Shown piece after piece: positions 30,005 to 37,855 of a DNA stretch of 64,000 nt; position 1 is the first letter of the stretch, and the number at the start of each line of letters is the position of its first letter. Both the position numbers and the translations under genes were made by a program. The notes beneath the pieces were generated by a model that did no database searches, had not been told where the DNA came from, and was given only the letters and a program-made list of their open reading frames with translations. The stretch covers positions 30,888 through 94,887 of the forward strand of contig CAJQNB010000018.1 of assembly GCA_905479575.1 (NCBI GenBank). The letters run 5' to 3'. The DNA comes from an uncultured Pseudophaeobacter sp. (GTDB lineage: Bacteria > Pseudomonadota > Alphaproteobacteria > Rhodobacterales > Rhodobacteraceae).

Positions 30005-31978
30005 ATGCCCCTCCCCCTAATCATTGACAGCTTTGCAGGTGGTGGCGGTGCCAGCACCGGGATCGAAATGGCCCTAGGCCGCAGCCCGGACTATGCCATT
30101 AACCACAGCGCCAAGGCTCTTGCCCTGCATGAGGCCAACCACCCCGACACGATCCATTTAGACAGCAATATCTGGGATGTGGAGCCGACCACAGTAACCA
30201 AAGGGCGCCCGGTGGGCCTCTTGTGGGCATCGCCAGACTGCAAGCATTTCAGCAAGGCCAAGGGTGGCGCGCCCCGCGACCGCAACATTCGGGATCTCGC
30301 CTGGGTGATCGTCGATTGGGCCGAGAAGGTAAAACCGGACGTGATCCTGATGGAAAACGTCGAAGAGTTCAAAACCTGGGGGCCGGTCGGAGAAGACGGG
30401 CAGCCTCTGAAATGGGCGGCAGGCCAAACCTTTGATCTTTGGACCAAGCGGCTGAAAAAGGCTGGGTACAAGCTGAAATGGGGAGAGCTACGCGCCTGTG
30501 ACTACGGCGATCCGACCATTCGCAAGCGGTTCTTTCTGATCGCGCGACGTGATGGCCGGCCAATCGTTTGGCCCAAGCCGACGCACGGCGCCCCCAAGAG
30601 TAAAGCGGTAAAATCCGGCAAGCTAAAACCATGGCGCACCGCGGCAGAATGTATTGACTGGTCACTGCCTTGTCCGTCGATTTTCGACAACGCCGCTCAG
30701 ATCAAAGAAAAGCACGGCCTGCGCGCGATCCGTCCGCTAGCCAACAACACCCTGGCCCGCGTGGCGCGCGGTATGCAGCGCTATGTCTTGGACGCTGAAA
30801 ACCCCTTTGTGGTCGAATTGCCAGATGGACAGACCGCCGCACCCTCGGTTCAAAGGTTCAACACCGGGGCAACCGGGCAAGATCTGCGCGAACCACTGGC
30901 GACCATCACAGCCAACAGCTACATCAAGAAGCCCGGCGGCGCCGCCCCCCTTGGCTTGATCTCACCTCACCTGCTGAGCCTGAAAAACACGGCGCGGCGA
31001 TCCTGTGACGCGCAAGCGCCGCACCCAACAGTTCTGGCCAGCGGCACCCATTCGGCACTCATTGCCCCGCACATTATGACGATGCGCAACGCTCAAAAGC
31101 CTTTCAATGGCGCTGGGGAGCCGGTGCACACAATTACAGCCGGAGGCGCGGGCCTCACCATTGTGGCACCAGTTCTGACCTACGCCCAGCAAGGCGGCCG
31201 GAATCGAGATGTGACTAATCCTCACCACACCATCACGGCGAGCCAAAAGGATCAGAATGCAGTGATTGCACCGGTTCTGATAGGATGCGGCGGGCGCGCA
31301 GCGCAGAGCCGCCCACGCGCCGGGAATGAGCCAGTCGCGACCATCACGACAAAGGCTGACACTTGCATTCTGGCGCCCTTCCTGGCGCAACACAACAAGG
31401 CGCGCAGCGGTTTTAATCCCGGGCGCACCCTTGAGGCCCCGATCTCAACAGTGACAGCCACAGGCTCACAACAGAGCCTCATCGCCCCATGGTTTGCCAA
31501 ATATTATGGCACCGGCGATGGAGCCCGCTGCAACGACCCAATGCACACGGTCACCGTTAAAGATCGCATGGGCCACATGCAGGCAGAGCTGGCCGCGCCG
31601 ACCTTCTCCCCAGAACATGAGGCCCGCGCCCGCGAGGTGGCCGATTTCCTACGCAGCCAGGGCGTCTGGGATGGGGGCGAGTTCGTCACTGTCACCATCA
31701 AGGGGCAAGAATTCGTCGTGGTCGATATCGGCATGCGCATGCTGACACCGCGCGAGTTGTTCAGCGCCCAAGGCTTCCCACCTGACTACGTGATTGAGGG
31801 CGTCTGGTCCCTCGATACCAAAACTGGGGAATGGTCGTTCCACGCTTTCACTAAGAACGTGCAAGTGAGCTGCTGCGGTAACAGCGTCTGCCCCGGCTTA
31901 GCCAAGGCACTCGCCGCAGCCAATTGCGGACACCTGATCGCGACCGAACAGCAAGGCATTCAAGTTTCGACTGCATGA
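30005..31978 (+). CDS. C5-cytosine DNA methyltransferase with repetitive target-recognition region
   Basis: Protein of 657 aa from the ATG at 30005 (GGAG 6 bp upstream). Motif I is DSFAGGGGASTGIEMALG, the catalytic Cys is in ASPDCKHFSK (motif IV), motif VI is MENVEEF, motif VIII is RKRFFLIARRDG, and motifs IX-X include LTPRELFSAQGFPPDYV and CCGNSVCPGLAKAL. Between VIII and IX are about six imperfect repeats of 40-50 residues with a core such as PVHTITAGGAGLTIVAPVLT. No restriction gene is adjacent, so it is probably an orphan enzyme that protects phage DNA or alters expression. The order of motifs is that of normal, unpermuted Dcm-like enzymes. Confidence 0.93.
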   Translation: MPLPLIIDSFAGGGGASTGIEMALGRSPDYAINHSAKALALHEANHPDTIHLDSNIWDVEPTTVTKGRPVGLLWASPDCKHFSKAKGGAPRDRNIRDLAWVIVDWAEKVKPDVILMENVEEFKTWGPVGEDGQPLKWAAGQTFDLWTKRLKKAGYKLKWGELRACDYGDPTIRKRFFLIARRDGRPIVWPKPTHGAPKSKAVKSGKLKPWRTAAECIDWSLPCPSIFDNAAQIKEKHGLRAIRPLANNTLARVARGMQRYVLDAENPFVVELPDGQTAAPSVQRFNTGATGQDLREPLATITANSYIKKPGGAAPLGLISPHLLSLKNTARRSCDAQAPHPTVLASGTHSALIAPHIMTMRNAQKPFNGAGEPVHTITAGGAGLTIVAPVLTYAQQGGRNRDVTNPHHTITASQKDQNAVIAPVLIGCGGRAAQSRPRAGNEPVATITTKADTCILAPFLAQHNKARSGFNPGRTLEAPISTVTATGSQQSLIAPWFAKYYGTGDGARCNDPMHTVTVKDRMGHMQAELAAPTFSPEHEARAREVADFLRSQGVWDGGEFVTVTIKGQEFVVVDIGMRMLTPRELFSAQGFPPDYVIEGVWSLDTKTGEWSFHAFTKNVQVSCCGNSVCPGLAKALAAANCGHLIATEQQGIQVSTA

Positions 31979-32003
31979 CCCGCCCCGATACACCCCGAAC
32001 CCC

Positions 32004-32021
32004 CACCCCTTTGATGGAACC
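32004..32021 (+). repeat. Repeated leader motif, copy 2
   Basis: CACCCCTTTGATGGAACC before the 65-aa gene; one base differs from copy 3. Confidence 0.6.
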
Positions 32022-32026
32022 CGATA

Positions 32027-32224
32027 ATGAGTGAACCCTCGTACTACGACCCATGGAATGAGACAGGTCGCGTCGCTACCGGGTGCCATGAAAGCACCAA
32101 GCCAACGCACTCACAGATCCTGGGGCCAGACGGAAAACCGCTCGCGTATAAGCCAAACCCCATTGGCTTCGACCTTCGACCCAGAGACACCAACCGCCAC
32201 CATACCGAAACCGCACCCCTTTGA
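32027..32224 (+). CDS. Unknown small phage protein
   Basis: Protein of 65 aa (MSEPSYYDPWNETGRVATGC), polar, with ILGPDGKPLAYKPNP in the middle. The repeated leader motif gives the ribosome site. The 3' end overlaps the next copy of that leader. No family recognised. Confidence 0.55.
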   Translation: MSEPSYYDPWNETGRVATGCHESTKPTHSQILGPDGKPLAYKPNPIGFDLRPRDTNRHHTETAPL

Positions 32225-32231
32225 TGGAGCC
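32214..32231 (+). repeat. Repeated leader motif, copy 3
   Basis: CACCCCTTTGATGGAGCC before the 59-aa gene, overlapping the 3' end of the gene upstream. Confidence 0.6.
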
Positions 32232-32235
32232 ACCT

Positions 32236-32415
32236 ATGAAGACCCGAGCCCAACTAGAATTGTCAGAAATTCGCGATGCCATCCGCCAGTACGTAGAAGA
32301 GAAGACAGGCGGAAAAGTTCAGGACAACGGCATCCACCTGCGCTTCAGCAAGGCCGACCCTGACGACCCACGCGAAAGCGACAGCTTCTCCGCTTCAGTC
32401 ACCTACACGACTTAA
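32236..32415 (+). CDS. Unknown small phage protein
   Basis: Protein of 59 aa from the ATG at 32236, chosen because GGAG of the leader motif lies at the right distance. It has one helix (LSEIRDAIRQYVEEKTGGKV) and a beta-like end (IHLRFSKADPDD, then FSASVTYTT). No family recognised. Confidence 0.55.
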   Translation: MKTRAQLELSEIRDAIRQYVEEKTGGKVQDNGIHLRFSKADPDDPRESDSFSASVTYTT

Positions 32416-32464
32416 CCGCACCAAAAAATGAACAGACCAACAAGACTGAGAAAGGAGATCCCCG

Positions 32465-32725
32465 ATGAACACTCTTTGGCTTCTGACGGCAAAATATGAA
32501 GGCAAGCCCGTGGTCTCTGCTGATGATGTCCGTCAAGACTATTTTGGCGGCATGAACCGGGAAGTGTTCCTTAAAAAGGTGGACAGCGGAGAAATCCCCC
32601 TCCCCCTCACAAGGCTGGGGTCCGGTCAGAAAGCGGCTAAATGCGTCCACATTGCAGACTTAGCGCAGTACATCGACGCTTGCGCCTTACAGGCAAGAAA
32701 AGAGCTAAAACGGAAGATCAGCTAG
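32465..32725 (+). CDS. PrtN-family (pyocin activator-like) protein
   Basis: Protein of 86 aa with the PrtN-family pattern: MNTLWLLTAKYEGKPVVSAD, VRQDYFGGMNREVFLKKVDSGEIPLPL and GQKAAKCVHIADLAQYIDA. In Pseudomonas PrtN activates pyocin genes. In many prophages short PrtN-like proteins lie next to an attachment site and may act as MerR-fold DNA-binding or excisionase-type factors. Here it is the last gene before attR, with two arm-like repeats directly after it. Family assignment is by eye but distinct. An AAAGGAG site precedes the ATG. Confidence 0.8.
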   Translation: MNTLWLLTAKYEGKPVVSADDVRQDYFGGMNREVFLKKVDSGEIPLPLTRLGSGQKAAKCVHIADLAQYIDACALQARKELKRKIS

Positions 32726-32740
32726 GCAATTGGTTGCAAT

Positions 32741-32760
32741 AGTATGCCTCAAAGTATGCC
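32741..32760. repeat. Right-end direct repeats, candidate arm sites
   Basis: AGTATGCC occurs at 32741-32748 and 32753-32760, 12 bp apart. It is close to the GGTATGCC repeats beside the integrase at the left end. Confidence 0.5.
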
Positions 32761-32813
32761 TTTCTGTTCTGAAAATTTTTTATTATTATTTATCAGATAC
32801 TTGCACTTGCACA

Positions 32814-32829
32814 AATCCGGTTACAAATC
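32814..32829. repeat. attR core, 16-bp direct repeat with attL
   Basis: AATCCGGTTACAAATC as at 384-399. To its right begins host DNA with GCCACG (32830-32835), the native P1 5' strand of the metZ riboswitch on the minus strand. Confidence 0.92.
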
Positions 32830-32879
32830 GCCACGGTGGTGATGCAAAACCCGATACGCCTGTTGCGACGCTCGGTCAA
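32830..32879 (-). promoter_or_regulatory. Orphaned native metZ promoter and 5' half of the SAM-II aptamer
   Basis: On the minus strand TTGACC (32879-32874), a 17-bp spacer and TATCGG (32856-32851) form a clear promoter. Transcription would start near 32844, eight bases before the stranded P1 strand CGTGGC (32835-32830). It now reads into the right end of the prophage, antisense to the PrtN-like gene. In the uninfected chromosome it would drive metZ. Confidence 0.75.
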
Positions 32880-33012
32880 GAATTTTGCGCGCCCTGAGCA
32901 CGCAATCACACGGCTGTGACCTATCGCCTTCGCAGCTAGGCTTGCTTGCATAGGGTCACCATGCTGTTATCGGCCAGAGACTGTCGCACACAGATCATAC
33001 AAAGGGCAAAGC

Positions 33013-33711
33013 ATGCAGGACCCAATCGCGTTACATTACTGGCCGACGCCAAACGGCTGGAAAATCGCCATCGCGCTGGAAGAAATGGGCCTGCCCTATG
33101 AGGTCAATCTGGTTGATATTTCCGCTGGGGATCAGTTTGCAGCGAATTTTCTAGCGATCGCACCCAACAATCGCATGCCCGCCATTACCGATCCGGCTGG
33201 CCCCGATGGCGAACCCGTTTCCCTGTTTGAAAGCGGCGCAATCCTGCAATATCTGGCGCGCAAAACCGGGCAGTTCTACGGCGAAAGCGAACGCCAGCGT
33301 CTGGTGGTGGAACAGTGGCTGATGTGGCAGATGGGTGGGCTGGGGCCGATGGCCGGTCAGGCGCATCATTTCCTGAAATATGCACCCGATCCCATCCCCT
33401 ACGCCAAAGATCGCTACCGCACCGAGGTTGCCCGGCTTTACGGGGTACTGGACCGGCAGTTGGCGCAAAACCAATATGTGGCTGGCGAAAGCTTTACCAT
33501 TGCCGATATGGCGATCTGGCCCTGGGCCTCCTTGTGGGAAGGCCAGGAACAGTCGCTGGAGGACAAACCGCATATGGCGCGCTGGCTGGACCAGCTTTGG
33601 GCGCGCCCCGGTGTTGTCGCCGGGCGCAGCCTGGAGGCCGCGCGGCGCGGTGATCGCTCTGACAGCCGTGCACAACAGGTGATTTTTGGCAAAGACAGGG
33701 CGGGACAATAG
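33013..33711 (+). CDS. Glutathione S-transferase, nu-class (YfcG/YghU-like)
   Basis: Protein of 232 aa with an N-terminal thioredoxin-like domain (ALHYWPTPNGWKIAIALEEM; the T-x-N pattern replaces the usual Ser/Tyr) and an all-helical C-domain (FTIADMAIWPWASLW). LFESGAILQYLA holds the glutathione-binding Glu-Ser pair. Nu-class enzymes are glutathione-dependent disulfide reductases. It is the first host gene right of the prophage and would be divergent from metZ without it. Confidence 0.85.
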   Translation: MQDPIALHYWPTPNGWKIAIALEEMGLPYEVNLVDISAGDQFAANFLAIAPNNRMPAITDPAGPDGEPVSLFESGAILQYLARKTGQFYGESERQRLVVEQWLMWQMGGLGPMAGQAHHFLKYAPDPIPYAKDRYRTEVARLYGVLDRQLAQNQYVAGESFTIADMAIWPWASLWEGQEQSLEDKPHMARWLDQLWARPGVVAGRSLEAARRGDRSDSRAQQVIFGKDRAGQ

Positions 33712-33743
33712 CCCCGCCTGTACCAGTGCTCAGCCCCTGCTGA

Positions 33744-34364
33744 TCAGACCTCGTCTTCGTCCGGTATCCCGTGTTTCTGGAACACCTGCCCCTGGAACAT
33801 AAAAAATGCAAACATCGCCACCGGCAGGCCAAAGGTTTTGAAATAGACCCAGGTGTCAGTGCTAAAGCTGCGCCAGATCACTTCGTTCGCCACTGCCAGG
33901 GCGAGGAAAAACAGACAGATACGTCGGGTAAGGATCATCCAGCCCTCATGCTCCAGCGGCATCAGCTCTTCCATCACCAACTTGAGATAACTTTGGCCGC
34001 GCAGCAGCCCTATCCCCAAAGCCCCGCCAAACAGCAGGTAAATCAGCGTCGGCTTCATCTTGAAAAACCGCTCATCATTGAGCCAGACCGACAGCCCCCC
34101 CATAAAAACCACCAGCACCAGTGTGGCCAGCTGCATCTTTGACAGATGGCCGGTGAGTTTCCACAACGCCAGCGTCGACAGCACCATCAACGGGATGAAG
34201 GCCGCAGTAATGATGATAAAGCCTTTGTATTCTTGGCCAGCGATCAAAAACACCTCTTCGCGCAGTTTGATATAGCCGATGAAAAACAAAACAACAGGGC
34301 CAAGCTCCAACACCATTTTGAGGGTTGGATTGATCTTCTTGGCTGCACTTGTGTCGCGCGTCAT
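33744..34364 (-). CDS. ispZ: Inner-membrane protein of the YciB/IspZ (septation protein A) family
   Basis: Protein of 206 aa with about five to six membrane segments. The signatures LELGPVVLFFIGY near the N-terminus, FMGGLSVWLNDERFFKMKPT in the middle and NEVIWRSFSTDTWVYFKTFG toward the end are those of YciB/IspZ. The family affects cell envelope and division. It follows an EamA transporter and ftsY on the same strand, an order common in Rhodobacteraceae. Confidence 0.9.
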   Translation of the reverse strand: MTRDTSAAKKINPTLKMVLELGPVVLFFIGYIKLREEVFLIAGQEYKGFIIITAAFIPLMVLSTLALWKLTGHLSKMQLATLVLVVFMGGLSVWLNDERFFKMKPTLIYLLFGGALGIGLLRGQSYLKLVMEELMPLEHEGWMILTRRICLFFLALAVANEVIWRSFSTDTWVYFKTFGLPVAMFAFFMFQGQVFQKHGIPDEDEV

Positions 34365-34413
34365 GGAATCTCCTGTAGCTCTTTGCCGCTAAGGGCCTTT
34401 TGGCAGGCTGTTG

Positions 34414-35316
34414 TCAGCCGCCCATCTCCACTATCACGGCGCCCAGCGCGATCAAAGCCATCAAGGCAATGCGGCGGGGACCAACGGTTTCTTTCAGCAC
34501 CAGCCAGCCGATGAGGGCGGCAAAAACGGTGGAGGTCTCGCGCAGAACTGCGGCCTCACCGACCTTGTCCAGCCGGGTGGCCAGCATCACCGCGCCAAAG
34601 GAGGCAAAGGCCACAAATCCGCCAAAGATGCCTTTGATGACCAAAGGCGTCAGCTCCGGTTTTTCGGCCATGCGGCGCCAGCGCATATAGGCATAGGGCG
34701 GCATGGCCAGACCGTCGATCATGAAAAACCAGGCGAGAAAGGTAAAAGGATCGGCGGTGGCGCGGATACCATAGGCGTCATAGGTGGTATAAAGCGCCAC
34801 AAACAGCCCGGTGATCAGCGCCAGAAACATCGCCAGCCCCAGGGTCTCGCGGTGGGTTTCCAGGTAGCGGTAGTTATAGGCGGCAAGACCAAAGATGCCC
34901 AACAGCAGCACCCCGACCCCGGCCCATTGCGCCAGCGTGAAGACCTCTCCAAACAGATAGTAAGAGCCGATCACCGTGAACAGTGGCCCGGTGCCGCGCA
35001 CCACGGGGTAGACCACCGTATAGCTGCCTTTGGTATAGGCCAGCGCCTGCAAGACCTTGTAAGCCACGTGGATCACCCAGACCACGGCGAAGATCGGCCA
35101 CATATGGGGTTCGGGCCAGGGCACCACAAAAAGCGCAAAAGGCGCGGCCATCAACCCATAGGAGGCATCAATGGCGCCGCGTGACAACCAGGGGTCGTGC
35201 CGCCCCTTTTGCAACGCGCCAAAAACCGCATGCAGGAAGGCCGCCATCAAAGCCAGGCCCAGCGCAGCTTGGTGCCCGGCTTCTGTGCCTTCCAGGGAAA
35301 TTAACCATTCGCTCAT
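34414..35316 (-). CDS. DMT-superfamily (EamA) transporter
   Basis: Protein of 300 aa with about ten membrane segments in two EamA halves. The first half has FALFVVPWPEPHMWPIFAV and VVYPVVRGTGPLFTVIGSYY, and the second ends with FAALIGWLVLKETVGPRRIA. The substrate cannot be told from sequence. It lies between ftsY and ispZ on one strand, separated by about 50 and 100 bp. Confidence 0.85.
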   Translation of the reverse strand: MSEWLISLEGTEAGHQAALGLALMAAFLHAVFGALQKGRHDPWLSRGAIDASYGLMAAPFALFVVPWPEPHMWPIFAVVWVIHVAYKVLQALAYTKGSYTVVYPVVRGTGPLFTVIGSYYLFGEVFTLAQWAGVGVLLLGIFGLAAYNYRYLETHRETLGLAMFLALITGLFVALYTTYDAYGIRATADPFTFLAWFFMIDGLAMPPYAYMRWRRMAEKPELTPLVIKGIFGGFVAFASFGAVMLATRLDKVGEAAVLRETSTVFAALIGWLVLKETVGPRRIALMALIALGAVIVEMGG

Positions 35317-35416
35317 TTGGGCAGCTCAATCTGTTTTGCAGGGGCAGAGTTGGGAGGGACGCCCCCAAACCCCCAGAGAAAATTTACTGCCAAATGAACG
35401 GCGGCGGGGAAGGCTG

Positions 35417-36499
35417 TCAGGATTGGTCCAGACCGGTCAGGGCAGCGGCGAACTCTTCCGGATCAAAGGGCCCAAGGTCGTCAATCTGTTCGCCCACGCC
35501 GATGGCGTGAATGGGCAGGGCAAATTTATCAGCCAGCGCCACCAGCACGCCGCCTTTGGCGGTGCCATCCAGTTTGGTCATCACCAGCCCCGAGACATCC
35601 GCCAGTTTCTGAAAGATCTCAACCTGATTGAGCGCGTTCTGACCAGTGGTAGCGTCCAGCACCAGCAGGGTATTATGCGGCGCGGTCTCGTCCTTTTTGC
35701 GGATGACCCGAATGATCTTGGAGAGCTCCTCCATCAGGTCGGCCCGGTTCTGCAGCCGCCCAGCGGTGTCGATCAGCAGCAGATCTGCGCCGTCTGCCTG
35801 GGCCTGGGTCATGGCGTCATAGGCAAGGCTGGCGGGATCGGAGCCTTCGGGGGCGGTCAGAACCGGCACCCCGGCACGCTCGCCCCAGACCTGCAGCTGT
35901 TCAACAGCCGCAGCGCGGAAGGTATCCCCAGCGGCGATTACCACGTTTTTTCCCGCAGCTTTGAACTGGCTGGCCAGTTTGCCAATCGTGGTGGTTTTAC
36001 CAGAGCCATTGACCCCGACCACCAGCACCACCTGGGGGCGATGGGCATAGATCGGCATCGGTTTGGCCACCTGCTCCATCACCCTGGCAACTTCGGCGGC
36101 CAGCAGCTCCTTGATTTCGCGCGCCGAGAGCTTCTTGCCCAAACGACCTTCGGCCATATTGGCAGTCACCCGCAGCGCCGTGTCCACCCCCATGTCGGCA
36201 GCGATCAGCAGCTCTTCGAGCTGTTCCAGCATGTCGTCGTCCAGGGTTCGGCGCTGCTCATTGCCGCTGCCCCGTCCAACAAGGCGCCCCAGAAGGCCAG
36301 CGGGCTTTTCTGCTGTTTCGATGTCTTGCGCAGGCGCAGCAGGCCTAGCGGGCGCTGCATCCGTCACAGGGGGCGCTTCGGCGGTGGGCAGCGAAGAAGC
36401 CTCGGCCGGGCTGCCCTCCTCGACAATGGCTTCCAGCCCCTCGTCCAGTTTTGACGAGGATTTGAACAAGCGCTCCTTGAGCTTTGAGAAAAACGCCAT
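35417..36499 (-). CDS. ftsY: Signal recognition particle receptor FtsY
   Basis: Protein of 360 aa that docks SRP-ribosome complexes at the inner membrane. After an acidic/Ala-rich N-terminal region (1-70) comes the NG domain. G1 is VNGSGKTTTIGKLA, followed by AAGDTFRAAAVEQL, the DTAGRLQNRADLMEEL region and TKLDGTAKGG. Length and order fit alphaproteobacterial FtsY with a short A domain. Confidence 0.97.
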   Translation of the reverse strand: MAFFSKLKERLFKSSSKLDEGLEAIVEEGSPAEASSLPTAEAPPVTDAAPARPAAPAQDIETAEKPAGLLGRLVGRGSGNEQRRTLDDDMLEQLEELLIAADMGVDTALRVTANMAEGRLGKKLSAREIKELLAAEVARVMEQVAKPMPIYAHRPQVVLVVGVNGSGKTTTIGKLASQFKAAGKNVVIAAGDTFRAAAVEQLQVWGERAGVPVLTAPEGSDPASLAYDAMTQAQADGADLLLIDTAGRLQNRADLMEELSKIIRVIRKKDETAPHNTLLVLDATTGQNALNQVEIFQKLADVSGLVMTKLDGTAKGGVLVALADKFALPIHAIGVGEQIDDLGPFDPEEFAAALTGLDQS

Positions 36500-36575
36500 C
36501 AGGGCCTCCGCAAAAGGGTTTCCCCCTCACCTAATGCGGATTGCACCCGGTTGCAAAGCGGATGCAGCACCACAG

Positions 36576-37235
36576 TCAGGAAAAAGACAGATAAAACCCC
36601 GCCTGAGCACCCCAATAGAGCGGCCAGACCAGATAGGGAGCGTATCGGCGCAGGGCGTGGTTTGTCGGCAGGACAAAGGTTTCAAAGGCCAGGATCACGT
36701 CAGAGGCCATAAAGGCCAGAGCTGCAGGCACAACCCAGACCAGCGCAGGACCAGTCAGGGTGAGTGCGGCAAGCCCCATGGACAGAATGATCGGTACATA
36801 CAGCAGAACCGGGAGTTTCAGATCCCCCGCCCTGGGAGCTAGGATAGGCATCATCACCAGGCCCAGCGCAAAAATGGCCCCCGTGAGCCCCAGGCCGGGC
36901 ATCACCCAGATCTGGCCCAGGTCACTGCTGGGGTGCCCCAGGAACAAAACCACATAGGCCAGGTGTCCAAGGGCAAAGGCGCCGACCCCGCCCATAAAGG
37001 CTTTTTCACCCTCTCGAGACAGGAAGTAATCGCCCAAGGCACAGAGCGCCAATCCCAAAATCAGCCAGAGTGGCGCGCCTTGATCCAGGGCAGCAATCGC
37101 CAGGGCTGCCACTGAAAAGGTTTTGAGCACACTGCGCAAAGCACTTGGCGCGCGGGCGGTAAACCCAAGATAGCCCAGGGCCGCGCACAGCGCTGTGACC
37201 TCCAAAATGCCTGTAAAAATGCTTGTACCTGTCAT
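36576..37235 (-). CDS. Lysoplasmalogenase family (YhhN) membrane protein
   Basis: Protein of 219 aa from the ATG at 37235. It has about eight membrane helices with the YhhN/TMEM86 pattern (LCALGDYFLSREGEKAFMGG, then FALGHLAYVVLF and FMASDVILAFETF, YLVWPLYWGAQ). Members hydrolyse lysoplasmalogens or related lipids; activity here is unproven. The ribosome site is weak. Confidence 0.85.
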   Translation of the reverse strand: MTGTSIFTGILEVTALCAALGYLGFTARAPSALRSVLKTFSVAALAIAALDQGAPLWLILGLALCALGDYFLSREGEKAFMGGVGAFALGHLAYVVLFLGHPSSDLGQIWVMPGLGLTGAIFALGLVMMPILAPRAGDLKLPVLLYVPIILSMGLAALTLTGPALVWVVPAALAFMASDVILAFETFVLPTNHALRRYAPYLVWPLYWGAQAGFYLSFS

Positions 37236-37432
37236 CGACCTGTACCTGTCATCTGCCGCCCCCCTGTCCAAACCCCTGTCTGAGCTGCCACTCTAGGACG
37301 GCTGCCGACCCATGCTTGCCCCCATTGTCCGGCCCAGTCAAAGGTGACCCGAGGAGAGGCAAAAGGCAGCGGCGGGTGCAACCGGGTCCGAAGGTCTTTG
37401 CCTATTGGTAGCGCTCTGTCACAGTCCCAGAC

Positions 37433-37834
37433 ATGCGACATTTTTTGATTCTTTTTACCGCACTTGCCCTATTGCCGCTCTCCAGCCGCGCTGCGGATCC
37501 CATGGGTGCTGAGGAATTTGACCGCTATACCAAAGGAAAAACCCTGTTTTACGGCTTTGCCGGCACAGCCTACGGGGCGGAACGGTACCTGCCTGGCCGG
37601 CGTGTGCTTTGGTCTTTCCTCGATGGCCATTGCCAAACCGGGATCTGGTACGAAGACGCTGGGCAGATCTGTTTTGTCTATGAGGACAACAACACGCCAC
37701 AGTGCTGGAGCTTTTCACTGACCCCCGATGGGTTGAACGCCCAGTTCCAAAACGACCCGCAAGCCACCGAACTCTATGAATCCGGTGACCTCAATGAGGA
37801 AATGCTCTGCCTTGGGCCCGAGGTCGGGGTTTAA
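37433..37834 (+). CDS. Secreted protein of unknown function
   Basis: Protein of 133 aa with a signal peptide (FLILFTALALLPLSSRAA). The mature part has YTKGKTLFYGFAGTAYGAER, WSFLDGHCQTGIWYEDAGQI and CWSFSLTPDG, with several Trp and four Cys that may form disulfides. It resembles small periplasmic proteins of Rhodobacteraceae; no function is known to me. It converges with xseA, with a 21-bp gap. Confidence 0.7.
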   Translation: MRHFLILFTALALLPLSSRAADPMGAEEFDRYTKGKTLFYGFAGTAYGAERYLPGRRVLWSFLDGHCQTGIWYEDAGQICFVYEDNNTPQCWSFSLTPDGLNAQFQNDPQATELYESGDLNEEMLCLGPEVGV

Positions 37835-37855
37835 CGGCGCAAAGCCCTCCTTTTG

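Larger units (their letters stand above)
384..32829. mobile_element. Prophage, HK97-like siphophage with integrase, integrated into the metZ riboswitch
   Basis: The element is bounded by perfect 16-bp direct repeats and holds every module of a temperate siphophage: tyrosine integrase at one end, divergent Cro/CI control region, early genes, terminase, portal, protease, capsid, head-tail and tail genes, fibre and lysis cassette. No major gene looks broken. The host genes metZ (left) and a glutathione transferase (right) would be direct neighbours without it. Packaging is probably cos-type because an HNH gene precedes the P27-family small terminase. Confidence 0.95.
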
